A stretch of DNA of 51,482 nucleotides. Origin: Nemertoderma westbladi (lineage: Eukaryota; Xenacoelomorpha; Nemertodermatida; Nemertodermatidae). Both the position numbers and the translations under genes were made by a program. Positions 24,201 to 39,200 of this stretch are shown one piece after another; positions within the stretch are counted from its first letter, which is position 1; every line of letters starts with the position of its first letter. The stretch lies in the NCBI GenBank assembly GCA_032718475.1, contig JAUCBJ010005747.1, positions 1-51,482 on the forward strand, in the 5' to 3' direction. The notes beneath the pieces were generated by a model. That model had not been told where the DNA came from, made no database searches, and saw nothing but the letters and a program-made list of their open reading frames with translations.

Positions 24201-27200
24201 GGTCGATTGAGCTAGAATTTTTTACTTTCTATCACAAATTTAGGGATAGAAAGAAGTCGAAAATGCACTTTCTTGCTCTGTTTTCTACAAATTTAGTGAG
24301 AAAAAATGTGGACTTTTCATAAGAAAACTTTTATAATCATTTATTACATGCGTGATGCGTCAAATTTCAGCAATATCAGATTAATGGACAGGCTGAATGG
24401 TTGAATAGCCGTGACCTCAAATTAATTAGTAATTCTGAGACAATAACGTACTGCGGCCTATGTAGGACTACTGCAAAAGCACGATAGCTTGATCTACCGT
24501 GCAACCGATGTTGAGCTTACTGAGGTATTGACTGATGAGAGGAAACGTTTGCGATAAGATTAAATCAACCTCTGACTCTCCCCAACAGGAAACCGTTAGC
24601 CACTTTACTTAGTAACTTTTATCGAGGGCGTTACTTGGCACGCTCGAACGGTGGCTCAGGAAGCTGCAGCTCCAAGAGGGGCGGTTATTTCGACTTAATA
24701 ATAGTCCTGATAGGCCGTCGTGTTGTCAAAGATAAGAATCGCATGTAAGTCCTGCAGAGAATTCAACTACACGTCATTTTTGATAATATGAATCTCTCTA
24801 ATATTGCATTGCTACATAAGATAGAATTCTAACGAGCTGCACATTTCGAGTTACTTTTAATCGTTTGATGCCACAGTAACTTCTCGTGCGACGAAGAACA
24901 CCACATATCTCAGCTGAACCAACAAGGAGCGAATGCCATTGGGCAAAGTATGTCAGAAGCATAAATATATAATGAAAAACCATAGAATGGGGCCCTCCTA
25001 ACTGGGCGATGCTTTGTTATACAACTATCTGTCAGGCAGTCATATAGAATTAGTGTTAGGGTTTCAAGGTGGTCAATAATACTTGCTAGCTTCGAGTAGA
25101 AAAGGCAGGCCGAGTGAGGCTTTGCTTGACAATGGAGGCCTCGGCAGGTGTGGCTCTGAGCCATCGATCATCTCCTCACTCAGTTAGTATTGAAGCTCCG
25201 AAGATTTGCATTCCTAGCTGGCTCATGACATTACTATTTCATAAATCAACTCGAGAAACTTTGCTTGCTTCTTACATCTCCATCTCAGCAACTTGCACGA
25301 GATTCGGGCAGGTTAAACCTAATCGGCGTGGTAAGTGGTAACTTTATACGCGGCATTCAATTGTACTTCGATAGGCGATAGAATCAAGATAAATTCGGAT
25401 TAAATTATGAATGATAATAAATGGTGATTCGTAGTGAATATGTGTCATATACTTGGCGTCTAACATGGTGAGCAATTGCAGATTTATTTTGTTGGTTCTG
25501 GGAGAATGCTTACTTTTAAAGTTTTTTGTTTTTTTTGCCGATGGGGTGGGAGGACTCTGGACCCAATCAATAGTCATCCCTCTCCACGCGAAAATCGACG
25601 CAAATAACAGCTCATTGCTATCAAAAATAAAACTGTAACCTATTGACTTTCGTATATATTTTGGTTAGAATAACTGTAACCTGCTCCTTTCCCTTAATTT
25701 ATATGGTAATTAACTCCGATAAGAGTTTTTAAATCGTCGAGATGAATTAATATCATGTCCAGTTCCATTTTGACTTCTATCAATTAATTGTTTGTTTGAT
25801 GAACATGCATATGATGTATGTTGTCTTTAGCAAGCGGATAATTATTCAATGAACGGCATACCGTTACTTACACACGTCTAGAGTTCACTGACCGTTTTAT
25901 AACCTACAGTGTAAAATCGAAGAAAAAAACCCCGTTGATAAAATTCGTGGGTGGCGCAGTGATTCCCCTAATATAAAATACAAGATAAAATCATGAAACG
26001 GCCCTTCTATACGACGACGCCTTCCGTCGCCTTACATCGATTGTTTAAGAATTCGACGCCCCCGTCACCCAACAGCAGCACGTTGCTTTCTAACTATGGG
26101 TGCCTTATACGCTTGCGGTACCGAAGTAAGCTAATACTTAAAATAAAGATGAGTTTGGAGTTGGGATGGGCGACGTTTGTGTAGGAGGAGCTTCAATTGT
26201 GCAACATTGTGTGTAACTTTCCGTTGTCGACTGAGAAATCAATACTAGTTTTTAATCATGTAGAGAGGAACAGCTAATTTTAAGCGCTTAAGTATTGATT
26301 TGAGTACGAATTCCCCAGCGCTGTGCCTCTAGGTTGGCCATACGTTTGCGACTGGAGTTACTGTGTGTTGTTAGTTTATGAATGTACATAGGCCTACTGC
26401 GTGCAAGCATTGTATTGGACTGATTGTTGGAGTTACGGAAAGAAAAACGTAACGACTTTGGTATAAAAAATAATCAATTTTAATGTGTCACCACTGAGAA
26501 CATTGTATCTCCGCAAGTATGTGGTAACTTTAGCAGTACGAATTGCTATAGTCATTCATTCATGCTGACACTCGTTTGGCCCGCCAACAAAAGTTTAGGC
26601 GTTTTGTTTGCGAGATCCCGAATTTATCAGGCACAACATAAATAAATAGAAAGCCGCTTGTATAAAAATACATCGTTATTAACTTTTAATCAAATATTAG
26701 TTAGTTCTTGCTATTTCTGTGCAAGAAGATGAGAATACCTTGTAATGTGATACCCTTGAACTAATTCAATAATAAGAATTAACAATGATAAAAATAATTA
26801 AGCAATTCCGTTAAGAATATAACAACTTTGTCATCACGTCTTAGTAATAAACTGAAACAATGTCACAATGAACGCCTACTAACCTGATCTCTGTAGGGTA
26901 ACATCTGATACGAAGGAATATGTTTAGCCCACTTTACTGAGATGAATAATAACCTAGCCGCGATCTCTGGAATGGTTTCAGCTGTTATCGGTTTGAACTC
27001 AGTTATCCCTTTGTCCGATTTTATCATCGAGTTTATTTGGTGAGCAGTCGTTAGATTCGGTTTCTCCCTATATCATATTACAATAGAAATATCATAAAAA
27101 TCGACATTAAAACAGAATCTCACATTTTCCATATATAACAAACAACGTACCGGTAGTTTTATAAAAAAAAAATCTCACTTGTAAAACATAACTGGACGCA

Positions 27201-30200
27201 TTGGTATATGCGGTAACATATCGATAGAAGCAGGTGGAATGTGCGGCATAGGATGGGGTCTATCTATCAACCCCGCTATGGAATGGGAGGGTAGACCAGG
27301 GTTGAACAAGGGAGTATAAGGTGTCTGGTTCTCCTGGGTCTTTACCTTCGCCCGACGAGGTCCCCGTTCATGCTGAACAGCTGCAAACGAAATAATAATA
27401 TGTTCAATTACACAGCTCAATGAGTTCACTGTATCTTTATTGAAAAATTTATTTAATTTCCAGTCACAGAATACTACATGGGATTTTAATTAGAGGAGAA
27501 ATGAGAGATATCTGTGGGAGTTGAAGAATAAACCATATCTCGCCTTTTCTACATACAAATCTTATTGTCCCTTTACATAACTGATATCATGACCTGCTGA
27601 TATGAATGACATAAAGAGTTTAATTACTTGTGTTTAATTAAACTATATTTTATATATATGTATATGTTATTAAACTCACCATCTTTGTTCATGGTGACCT
27701 CCAAACAGCGCCTCAAGCGACACGCTCTGCATTGGTTTCTGTGCGTCTTATCTATAGGACACTTGCCCATCTCCGGACCCTGGTTCTTACAAGTGTAGAC
27801 TCTGTGCCTATGGATACTCCGTTTAAAGAAACCACTGCAACCGTCACATGCGTAAACGCCGTAATGTTTACCGGAAGAACGGTCGCCGCATACCAGACAT
27901 GCGATGTCTAAAAGCCGTTCTAAAATAAACATTAAAAATCCAAAATTAATTTCAGCAAGGAATACTTTATACTTTGAAAATAGTTTAGTGAAATATTAAA
28001 TAAATAAATATTAGTTATAAATTACCTCGTTTGATTCCGAGGCTGTCGGATACGGTTATTTCGCACGAGGAGGGAGACATATTGATGCTCGTATCCACGT
28101 CCCGACATTCATCTGTAAAACAATAAAGTTTCGGTTACTTTACAGAGAGGATGCGTGATATATTGACGCAAATAACTTCTCGGATATCTCGCCACGGCAA
28201 ATTAACAATATAAATCATTGTTAATCATAACGAAAGAAGATTACAGTAAATGGTATGCTATTCTGCTATTCTAACAAAAACAATAAACTATAGGCAATAG
28301 CGCGAGTTACAGTTTGTGTTATTTTCTGTAATTTGCTGTTATTCTCACTTTGGGAGGGTTAAATTTTATTTTAGTTGTCACCACCACCACCCCCCCCCCC
28401 CCCCCCCCCCCCCCCACTAAACTATTAGTTTAATTACGCAAAACATAATAGTAAATGGAAACCCAACGAGCAGTACATTTGACCTGAAAGCGTTTCCGCG
28501 TGACACAAGTGCTAAACACTTTCTTTCATGATCACACACCGTTAAGCGTGCCTTAGTTGAAGTACACGCGTGCGGCACTGGTTCCAGTTACTCAACAAAC
28601 CCTATTTACTGTTGTTTCCCGGGATACAAGTAGGACCCACTGATTAACTGCGCCGTTGTAATACGAATTCCGCGCCCTTCACCCATTGGATAAACTCTAT
28701 CGCTAATCGGCACCGGAGAAAGACGTGTTCACTGTTGATCACCCAGTCTAACATCTAACATCTTAACGAATTTACTCTTTTATACGTTGGTGGGGTGTGA
28801 GGAATGTCAATTCCGGAACGGGATAAACACTTATCATCGAAGCGATTACACAGACCCTATGCGGACGACTTTCGTGTGCCAAGTTTAGGTGCCGATAAAG
28901 CACTAACTACATAACCACTTGACGAACAAGTAAGAACAAGTTTAGTGAAGCAGCAGTAACTTAATTAGGGTCACAAGATGCCGCTGCATAAATGTATTTC
29001 AAAGTAATACAAACCGAATGACGTCCATGAAGATAATTACGCATACAGTATTTGGAAATATTATACAGAGATATAATTCCATTTATTGTATACTTAAATC
29101 TACACACGCTTACAACTGTACTCGCTGGCCTGCATAAGCTATTTGAATAGCAATAAAGTTCATGGTAAGTTTACCACTAAAGATACCCCATATCTATATT
29201 GTATATGATTTCATTTATATACACTACTGTTCCTCAGATGGCGATTATGTTTCATCCATAAAAACTGCAAAGTCAATTAAATCAACTGTCATATATTTAA
29301 TAACTTCTTAATCGTATTTATATTCCCACTAGTAACTTTGCATTGATATAATTAATACCATTCAATACGAGATAGAATATGATGACTTGATGGAGCGATA
29401 GAGCACAAACTATTGTAGCTTATTAGCAAAGTCAATCGATCTACATTATCATACCTAACTGAATAATGCACCTGCTTTCATAACTTTAAAATGAAAAGGA
29501 TGTTGTTAAATTCACTTATTAATCTCACGAACCGAACCATGGAGCATGGACCATGGGAGCATACATATTTGTATGTATGTTGGGTAATATGAAGCATCAA
29601 AACCCCCCTTTTCATTTTTCCCTACTCTATTTTCTACTTCTTAAGAGTATTTTAGAGAGAAGAGTGTACTTTGTAGCAAATAGTTATATTGAAGACTATT
29701 ATCTAAGGGCTTTAAAACCTATAGCAAAATTCGATCAAACCCGGGAAAAAGCAAAATCCATTGTGCTGAAGCGAAGATTACAACCATTTTGAGAAACATT
29801 GATGCATTACTGTACCTCTTTCCTCTATGGCATCTCATAAATATATTTGACTTGGCTAGGAAACCACGTCAGTTTACAATTTAATCTGATTGACAAATTG
29901 CCATCTGATTATGAAAATCTCTTATTCGAAGAAACAAGAAGTCCAACGATGTACTCATGATTCACTTGGCAAACAGAGGTACGTTTGATGGTCAGCATGG
30001 TTTTATAGGGTCGTATTTGTACACCTGCAGCGTCGACCAAATTACTCTCACTTCGCCGAGACAAGGAAGGCAAGCGCGAGAAAGCAAGACATCATCATAG
30101 GTTCCTGACTTTAGGCAACAGGCGGAAGCTAAAAGCCTGATGGTCAATGGTTTTGTACGGAATGGACTATTGATTCAACTCCTTGTGCCAGTTTGGATCC

Positions 30201-33200
30201 GGAATTGTTGATTAACCCTGAAGGCTTTGGTGATTAACTGCTGGTTATTCTCTTCTTACAAGAATCGCATTCATTAATTTACACTTTCGATCACTATAAA
30301 CGACTTAGCGACGCCCTCCGAATAAAACCTGTTTACCATTGTTAATTGTCAGGGGATGAGGCTGCAACCCATCCAGCATTCTACATATTACCAAGAAGCC
30401 ATTTGAAAGGGGACAATTGGATGGGAAACCTCTACCTCACCAGTTAAATAACTTCGTTGGCTTGTGTGTAACAGGGCCAAAATCATGTTCTTCACTCCGT
30501 GTCATTGCCCTTTGCTTTGACTAAAAGTTACTGAAGGTGCACAGTGCTCACTACAGTGCAGTGCAGCAAGCAATGATGCCTCGCATGAGGTCCTTCCAGG
30601 TGTGGGGAAGTCGCCATGATCAATTGTTTGACAGAAACTCAAATGCTAATCCTAATTCATTGTCATTAGGGACGTACATTTATAAAGGGCGCACTACCAA
30701 CTCCCATCATGGCCCATTCAGAAGACTTCAAGTACAATAGAACATTTATAGTAAAGAATGCACTGATCTTGTCACTAATTGCTGTTATGGCATGCTCTTA
30801 GGCCTAAGAGTCGACAACCTTAAAAATAACATGTAATAATTACGTGGCTGTGTCATTCTAAGATAACAGTTCTAGTTCTTTACAGTGTATTAGTTAGTTA
30901 AGGTGCAGTAAGTATAACCGTGCCGTAAACCTCCACTACTGTCACTGTGGCCTTAAATCTCCATTGCGGTAATATTTTAAGTCCGGTTGCCCTAAATCTC
31001 CACTGTGGATAGTCTTACACCTAAAATGTAAAGTTTAGTGATGACTATATTATTCTGAACAACAGCGGTAACCAATTTATATCTTTCAGAATAATGACGT
31101 TTAAAGGCATTATTTTTCCTAAACGTGAAAGAATTCTACAAGAGTTACTTTATACGAAAACGAATGCTAGCTGGCCGCGGTTTCAATGGGAACAGCCCCA
31201 ATTCCAAGTTATAAAGTGTTATTCCTTTATGATAATGGAGAAGTCACACTACCCTATTATAGACAACAGGCCTACCATGTAAAATACATAAATATTTAGC
31301 TGTGAATTTGGTCGGCTGTGAATATAAGCTGTAAATCGTTAAAAACCGTTTATGCCTGAATGTTTTGAAGGATGAATGACCAATATGATGCCAAGTGGGC
31401 ATCATTACATTCTTAATACTCAAGATACAATAAAGTTATAGAAACCATCAAACAGATTTGGATGTACCAACAATTTCACCCATGTGAAGAATAACAGTAA
31501 AGTTATAAAAAGTTATAAAGTTATTATTTTTTTATATATTTAAATAGGTATTTTTTTCAATTTCTCCGTGTGTTTTATATAACCTGTACAGATAATAATT
31601 CGATTAGATTCAGCTTATCTGCAACCTTGGTTTTTAGCGAAAATCCTGGTATTATATCTTCACATCGGGGTAAACGGGTATACGGACATATCGTCCCTGG
31701 ACTTTTCGTCCCCGGACTTTTCGTCCCCGAACTTTTCGTCACGGACTTTTCAACCCGAACTTTTCGTCCCGGACTTTTCGTCCCTGGACTTTTCGTCCCC
31801 GGACTTTTCGTCCCGGACTTTTTCGTCCCGGAATTTTCAACCCGGACTTTTCGGCCCCGGACTTTTCGTCCCTTGTTCGTCCCACAGTAAGATGGTAGCT
31901 AGTAATTTTGATTTTATGTTATCTAGTACATTTTATTAGCTAGTATGAGTAGTAAAAAAATTAAAAATATAATATTAATATAATTAATCAATTATAACAA
32001 TTAATAATTTAATTATAACTTAAATTAATTAATAATCAATTAATATATTTGTCTGGAATATTTTATCATTATTCAATATTTTAGTAGCTAGTAATTTTTA
32101 TTTGATAGTCAAAGTAGCTAGTTATTATTTACTTACGGGTCGAAAAGTCCGTGATGGTGGACATTTCGTCCCCGGACTTTTCGTCAATTCGTCCCCAGAA
32201 ATTTTCTGGGACTTTTCGTCCCTGGACTTTTCACCCCGGGGACGAATAGTCCGGGAACGAAAAGTCGCAGGACGATGGACGAAACGTCCTAGATCCGAGT
32301 AAACTGCAATGTAAAATATAACAGTAAAGTCTGGTATACCTCACCTGGGCCAACAGACTTGGTTCAATCATAAAATCTAAGTTTAGCAACAGGACTTGTT
32401 TTGTTTGTTTCATATCTTTAAAAGTCAGGGGTAGTTAAAAAGTTACAAAAAAATAAAGTCGGTAGCCATAGAAAAAGCTATAAATGCTCGGCTCTATGAG
32501 ATTCTACAAAACCTTTTCGTTTTCTGGCTCAGAGTCAAGGTACATTGGTTTATATAATTCTATCAGAAACCTGATCAGAATACAGTAATATAATTCTGTA
32601 ATATCATCATCAAAAAACAGTAGTCAGCAAATCTACCAGCTGCTACCGGTGCTGTCACAAAACATAGTTCAGGGTAGTTATAAATAAGGCCTTATCATCA
32701 GTCAGACAGACAGTCAGACAACAGTTGACTCAGGTGGGTACCGTTAGTATATAGTTAAACTCTAGGTGGGTACCATTAGTACATAGTATATAGTTACACT
32801 CTAGGTGGGTATCGTTAGAATGTAGGCCCTACAGTTAAACTCATAAACGCATAAAGTCGATCTCTTTCACCACTTGACTGGTCTAGGTCAGTAATACAGC
32901 CGTGTGTGGTACAGTTACCGGTATTCGTATTTATCAGTTTATGTAGTATTTTTTTTGCTATATATTTCATTCACATTCCATATAATAAATTCACATTCCA
33001 TATAAAAGATAATGCCGGCCCCTAAAACTATATTTGAGTCCGCGGATGTACAGTTGCTACTCCGAAATAAGCGCGTAGTTCTCATTGGGGATTCCACAAT
33101 GCGAACAACCTACAAAGACATCATTGTATTATTGCAGAGTGAGCGGTGGCTTACCGAGGCAGAAGCAAAACAAAAAGGGGAGCGTACCTTTATGGGGGAT

Positions 33201-36200
33201 AAACTACTGGAAGGGGGGACATTGGTGGAAATGAATAATGGGATAAATTACAGGGAAACCAGGGAATACCGAACTAAGTTACATTTAGTTCGGTTTTATT
33301 TCGTTACTCGATGCTATAACAGTTATTTAGAAGAAACGATCCTACCCTACTTAAGCCAAGAACCTACGCCAGACATTGTAATAATGAACTCCACCCTGTG
33401 GGACCTCACCAGAAATGGATCGCCAGACACTTGTCTACATAAGTTCGCGAGCAACCTAATTAAACTGATGGGTGAGTTATCCGTCTGTTTGGATTCCTCC
33501 AGTCTATTCATCTGGAGCAATTGTCTGCCCGTTTCGGATGAGTGTTACGGTGGGTGTTTCCAATCGGAGAGCCGTCCCGAGTGGCTGCAGTCCTACATCG
33601 TACAGGCCAATCACTACGCGAGACGCGCACTGGAGGAATGGGATCGGGACTATCTCGATATAAACGCATCCATGCTGCATCTATCGGAGTTGCTGGTTAA
33701 GGATGGTATCCATTGGAAACCTCCGGCTGTGCGCTATATGTCTCACGCTATATTCTCCCATATCTGCATCAGTTGGAACCTTGAATTGCCGTGTCCCCCT
33801 GTTGTCCCGTCACTCTCCCGCTCCCGTCCCATCAGTCCCAGTGTCCCATATATGCCCCGCTCCCGTCCCAATAGCCCCAGTGTCCCATATATGCCCTGGT
33901 CCCGTCCCAATAGCCCCAGTGTCCCATATATGCCCCGGTCCCGTCCCAATAGCCCCAGTGTCCCATTTATGCCGCGGTCCCGTCCCAATAGTCCTGGTAT
34001 CCCTTCTATGTCCCATCCCATTAGCCCCGGTGTCCCATATATGTCCCACCCCGTTAGTCCCACCCCTATGCCCCCTGGACTCCTATCACCTCCTCCGGGA
34101 CTCAATCCAGCCAGGCCCGTAATCCGGCTCAACCAATCGAGTCCCGGTTGCTATGGTTACCAATCGAGTCCCGGTAGCTATGGAGACCAAGAGCAACCGA
34201 GTTCAGATTGCTATGGTAACCAATCGAATCCCGGTTGCTATGGTAATCAATTGACTCCAATAGACATAGGTCACTATAGAAATGCAGCGGGTCGAAGTTC
34301 CTATGAGTACATACGAGATTCCCTCGGTTGCTATGAGAACCAAATAGATTCCCTCAATTGCTATGGGAACCAAATAGATTCCATCAATTGCTATGGGAAC
34401 CAAATAGATTCCCTCAGTTGCTATGGGAACCAAACATACTCACTTGGTTGCTATGGAAACCAAACAGATGCCCCCGGTTGCTATGGACGACGACGACAGC
34501 CTCTATTAACGATGAGTCTGACGGAACTGGTAACGATGTTCCATAAACGGCACAGGAATAAACCCCGACAGTATAACAACCGAAAAGCGCGATTCAACCC
34601 CTACTGATAGTAAGCGGTTGTTTACAATACAACACCTACTGATAGTAAACGGTTGTTTACAATACAACACCTACTGATAGTAAACGGTTGTTTACATTAC
34701 AACACCTACTGATAGTAAACGGTTGTTTACAATACAACACCTAATGATAGTAAACGGTTGTTTACAATACAACACCTACTGATAGTAAACGGTTGTTTAC
34801 AATACAACACCTACTGATAGTAAACGGTTGTTTACAATACAACACCTACTGATAGTAAACGGTTGTTTACATTACAACACCTACTGATAGTAAACGGTTG
34901 TTTACAATACAACACCTACTGATAGTAAACGGTTGTTTACAATACAACACCTACTGATAGTAAACGGTTGTTTACAATACAACACCTACTGATAGTAAAC
35001 GGTTGTTTACAATACAACACCTACTGATAGTAAACGGTTGTTTACAATACAACACCTACTGATGGTAAACGGTTGTTTACAATACAACACCTACTGATAG
35101 TAAACGGTTGTTTACAATACAACACCTACTGATAGTAAGCGGTTGTTTACAATACAACACCTACTGATAGTAAACGGTTGTTTACAATACAACACCTACT
35201 GATAGTAAACGGTTGTTTACAATACAACACCTACTGATAGTAAACGGTTGTTTACAATACAACACCTACTGATAGTAAACGGTTGTTTACAATACAACAC
35301 CTACTGATAGTAAACGGTTGTTTACAATACAACACCTACTGATAGTAAACGGTTGTTTACAATACAACACCTACTGATAGTAAACGGTTGTTTACAATAC
35401 AACACCTACTGATAGTAAACGGTTGTTTACAATACAACACCTACTGATAGTAAACGGTTGTTTACAATACAACACCTAATGATGGTAAACGGTTGTTTAC
35501 AATACAACACCTACTGATAGTAAGCGGTTGTTTACAATACAACACCTACTGATAGTAAACGGTTGTTTACAATACAACACCTACTGATAGTAAACGGTTG
35601 TTTACAATACAACACCTACTGATAGTAAACGGTTGTTTACAATACAACACCTACTGATAGTAAACGGTTGTTTACAATACAACACCTACTGATAGTAAAC
35701 GGTTGTTTACAATACAACACCTACTGATAGTAAACGGTTGTTTACAATACTTGTTTACAATACAACACCTACTGATAGTAAACGGTTGCTTACAATACAA
35801 CACCTACTGATAGTAAACGGTTGTTTACAATACAACACCTACTGATAGTAAACGGTTGTTTACAATACAACACATAGTGATAGTAAACGGTTGTTTACAA
35901 TACAACACCTACTGATAGTAAACGGTTGTTTACAATACATCACCTACTGATAGTAAACGGTTGTTTACAATACAACACATAGTGATAGTAAACGGTTTTT
36001 TACAATACAACACCTACTGATAGTAAACGGTTGTTTACAATACAACACCTACTGATAGTAAACGGTTGTTTACAATACAACACCTACTGATAGTAAACGG
36101 TTGTTTACAATACAACACATAGTGATAGTAAACGGTTTTTTACAATACAACACCTACTGATAGTAAACGGTTGTTTACAATACAACACATAGTGATAGTA

Positions 36201-39200
36201 AGCGGTTGTTTACAATACAACACCTACTGATAGTAAACGGTTGTTTACAATACAACACCTACTGATAGTAAACGGTTGTTTACAATACAACACAGTGATA
36301 GTAAACGGTTGTTTACAATACAACACCTACTGATAGTAAACGGTTGTTTACAATACAACACCTACTGATAGTAAACGGTTGTTTACAATACAACACAGTG
36401 ATAGTAAACGGTTGTTTACAATACAACACCTACTGATAGTAAACGGTTGTTTACAATACAACACCTACTGATAGTAAACGGTTGTTTACAATACAACACA
36501 GTGATAGTAAACGGTTGTTTACAATACAACACATAGTGATAGTAAACGGTTGTTTACAATACAACACATAGTGATAGTAAACGGTTGTTTACAATACAAC
36601 ACCTACTGATAGTAAACGGTTGTTTACAATACAACACCTACTGATAGTAAACGGTTGTTTACAATACAACACAGTGATAGTAAACGGTTGTTTACAATAC
36701 AACACCTACTGATAGTAAACGGTTGTTTACAATACAACACCTACTGATAGTAAACGGTTGTTTACAATACAACACAGTGATAGTAAACGGTTGTTTACAA
36801 TACAACACAGTGATAGTAAACGGTTGTTTACAATACAACACCTACTGATAGTAAACGGTTGTTTACAATACAACACCTACTGATAGTAAACGGTTGTTTA
36901 CAATACAACACAGTGATAGTAAACGGTTGTTTACAATACAACACCTACTGATAGTAAACGGTTGTTTACAATACAACACCTACTGATAGTAAACGGTTGT
37001 TTACAATACAACACCTACTGATAGTAAACGGTTGTTTACAATACAACACCTACTGATAGTAAACGGTTGTTTACAATACAACACAGTGATAGTAAACGGT
37101 TGTTTACAATACAACACCTACTGATAGTAAACGGTTGTTTACAATACAACACCTACTGATAGTAAACGGTTGTTTACAATACAACACATAGTGATAGTAA
37201 ACGGTTGTTTACAATACAACACCTACTGATAGTAAACGGTTGTTTACAATACAACACAGTGATAGTAAACGGTTGTTTACAATACAACACCTACTGATAG
37301 TAAACGGTTGTTTACAATACAACACCTACTGATAGTAAACGGTTGTTTACAATACAACACATAGTGATAGTAAACGGTTGTTTACAATACAACACATAGT
37401 GATAGTAAACGGTTGTTTACAATACAACACAGTGATAGTAAACGGTTGTTTACAATACAACACCTACTGATAGTAAACGGTTGTTTATATGCTATATATC
37501 AACCTATGCAGTTATTACTCGACAGTAATACTTCCTCCTTTCCATTTTACTTTTGTTCATGTTTAATTTGTTTATAATAATAATTAACCTTCGTAGTAAT
37601 TACAGGTTTATTTATCATTCTGTTTTCTTTATTATTTTTTTAATTATGTATATTAAATTCATATTATACTGGTGAAGAATAATGTTTGTCTAAATGACGA
37701 GATTAATTTTCATTTTATGTGTAATTAACAACCAATCAGTGCAGTGTTAAGTAACGATAATTGCAAAATTATAAATTCCGTATAAATTTTACATTTTAGA
37801 ACAAAATATATTAACAAATAACATTTAGTATTTTCAGATAGTGGCGTAGATTGATCGCTATTGAAAAAGTAATCTCCAGCGCAAATTGCTCCCATATGTA
37901 ATAAAGTGTTGTTTATTGTTTTGGTTAGAAATCACCCTTTACCCTGCTCCTTTCTCATATTTAATTTAAATGAAACAATATTAAATATTAAATGAAACTT
38001 ATTTTGTATTTGTGGTCAATTGCGCCATACAACTCAATATATTGCGTTATTTTATGTATTGTCTACGGTGGCCTCTTTGAACCACCAATTATTGTCTGTA
38101 CAAACTTGAAATATATGTTACATAATGTTATGTTTGTGTTGTTTTTTTAGTTACCATATTATATACTATATAGTAGTTTCTAGTTTATGAAATTTAAGTT
38201 TAGTGAACCAACCTGTGTAACAACCGCATTTTTGTACGTATAATTGATTGTAAGAAAATGTTATTGTATCAGAATCAGGCATGTTTTATCATTAATTTGT
38301 TAAATTATCATGAGTAATATCATGCAGCAGGTATATTTTTTAATTTCTCTTCCTTTTTCGTATTTTTCTGCCGTGGCGTGGTGGTGGTTTATATTTTATG
38401 TTGCTGTAAGTTTACACTATTCAGTTTAAAAAATTGCATTTCTATGGTATACTTTGTATTATTATATTACTATCTGTATGAAAATAGTAAATTGTTGAAA
38501 AAAAAAACATATCAATTATCCATGCGGTATATTTTGAAATTAAAAGCACATACCGGTACGTATAATAATTATATTTTAAAATTAAAGATGGTTATTGTTC
38601 ATCCTCGAATTATATAGTTTAAGAGTTGATACAGTAAGTTAGCACCCATATGAATAATAAACATGAACTATAAAAATGATACACCCCCCCCCACCCCCAC
38701 CCCACCTGGTGGTGAAAATATGTGGCTTTATTAAGTATACATTTGACGAATCGTGTTTTGCATTGGTTATAACGAAGCCCTGTATGTTGATTGACATAAA
38801 TCGCTGTCACCTGTAGGGCCCTTAATAGGGACAAAGACCCACACATTGGATGTATGAAAGATGTCATAGGGGATGTTTGAGTAGTCAATCTGTTGAGGTG
38901 TAATTAGTAGGGCCTTGCAAGTCGACATACGATGGGAGTAATTACAGGTTGTCGTGTCTGCCTTATTCTACTACGTTAAGCGCCACAAAGCCAGGCCCAA
39001 AGGTCTCCTCGGGAGGTGGATTGGGTCGTCCGCGGTGTAAAATCACAATAAAATCCAATTGGACAAATTTAAAGTAAATCAATATGGTAGGCCTACAGCC
39101 TACAGGTCACCAAACCACGTCACAAATGGATAGCCTATATTATATGAAGAAGAGGTGCTAATGCTTCAATTACTGTATGAAGGCCCACGGGATCACCCAC

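Larger units (their letters stand above)
22218..26883. other. Rest of receptor intron 5
   Basis: About 4.7 kb without a convincing exon on either strand. It contains a G/C-tract foldback (22350-22460), a three-copy 22-bp repeat (23195-23260) and a dispersed repeat (about 25548-25720). Open frames at 22900-23648 and 24798-25638 lack family resemblance or coding-like codon use. Confidence 0.5.

Noticed and set aside
31570-31890. 106-codon frame rich in VPGLF
   Set aside because: Produced by the 14-15-bp repeats of the foldback element; no family resemblance.
33703-34433. Overlapping frames on both strands within the PCED1-like gene
   Set aside because: Shadows of its Pro-rich and CYGNQ repeat regions; the main frame carries the conserved hydrolase motifs.
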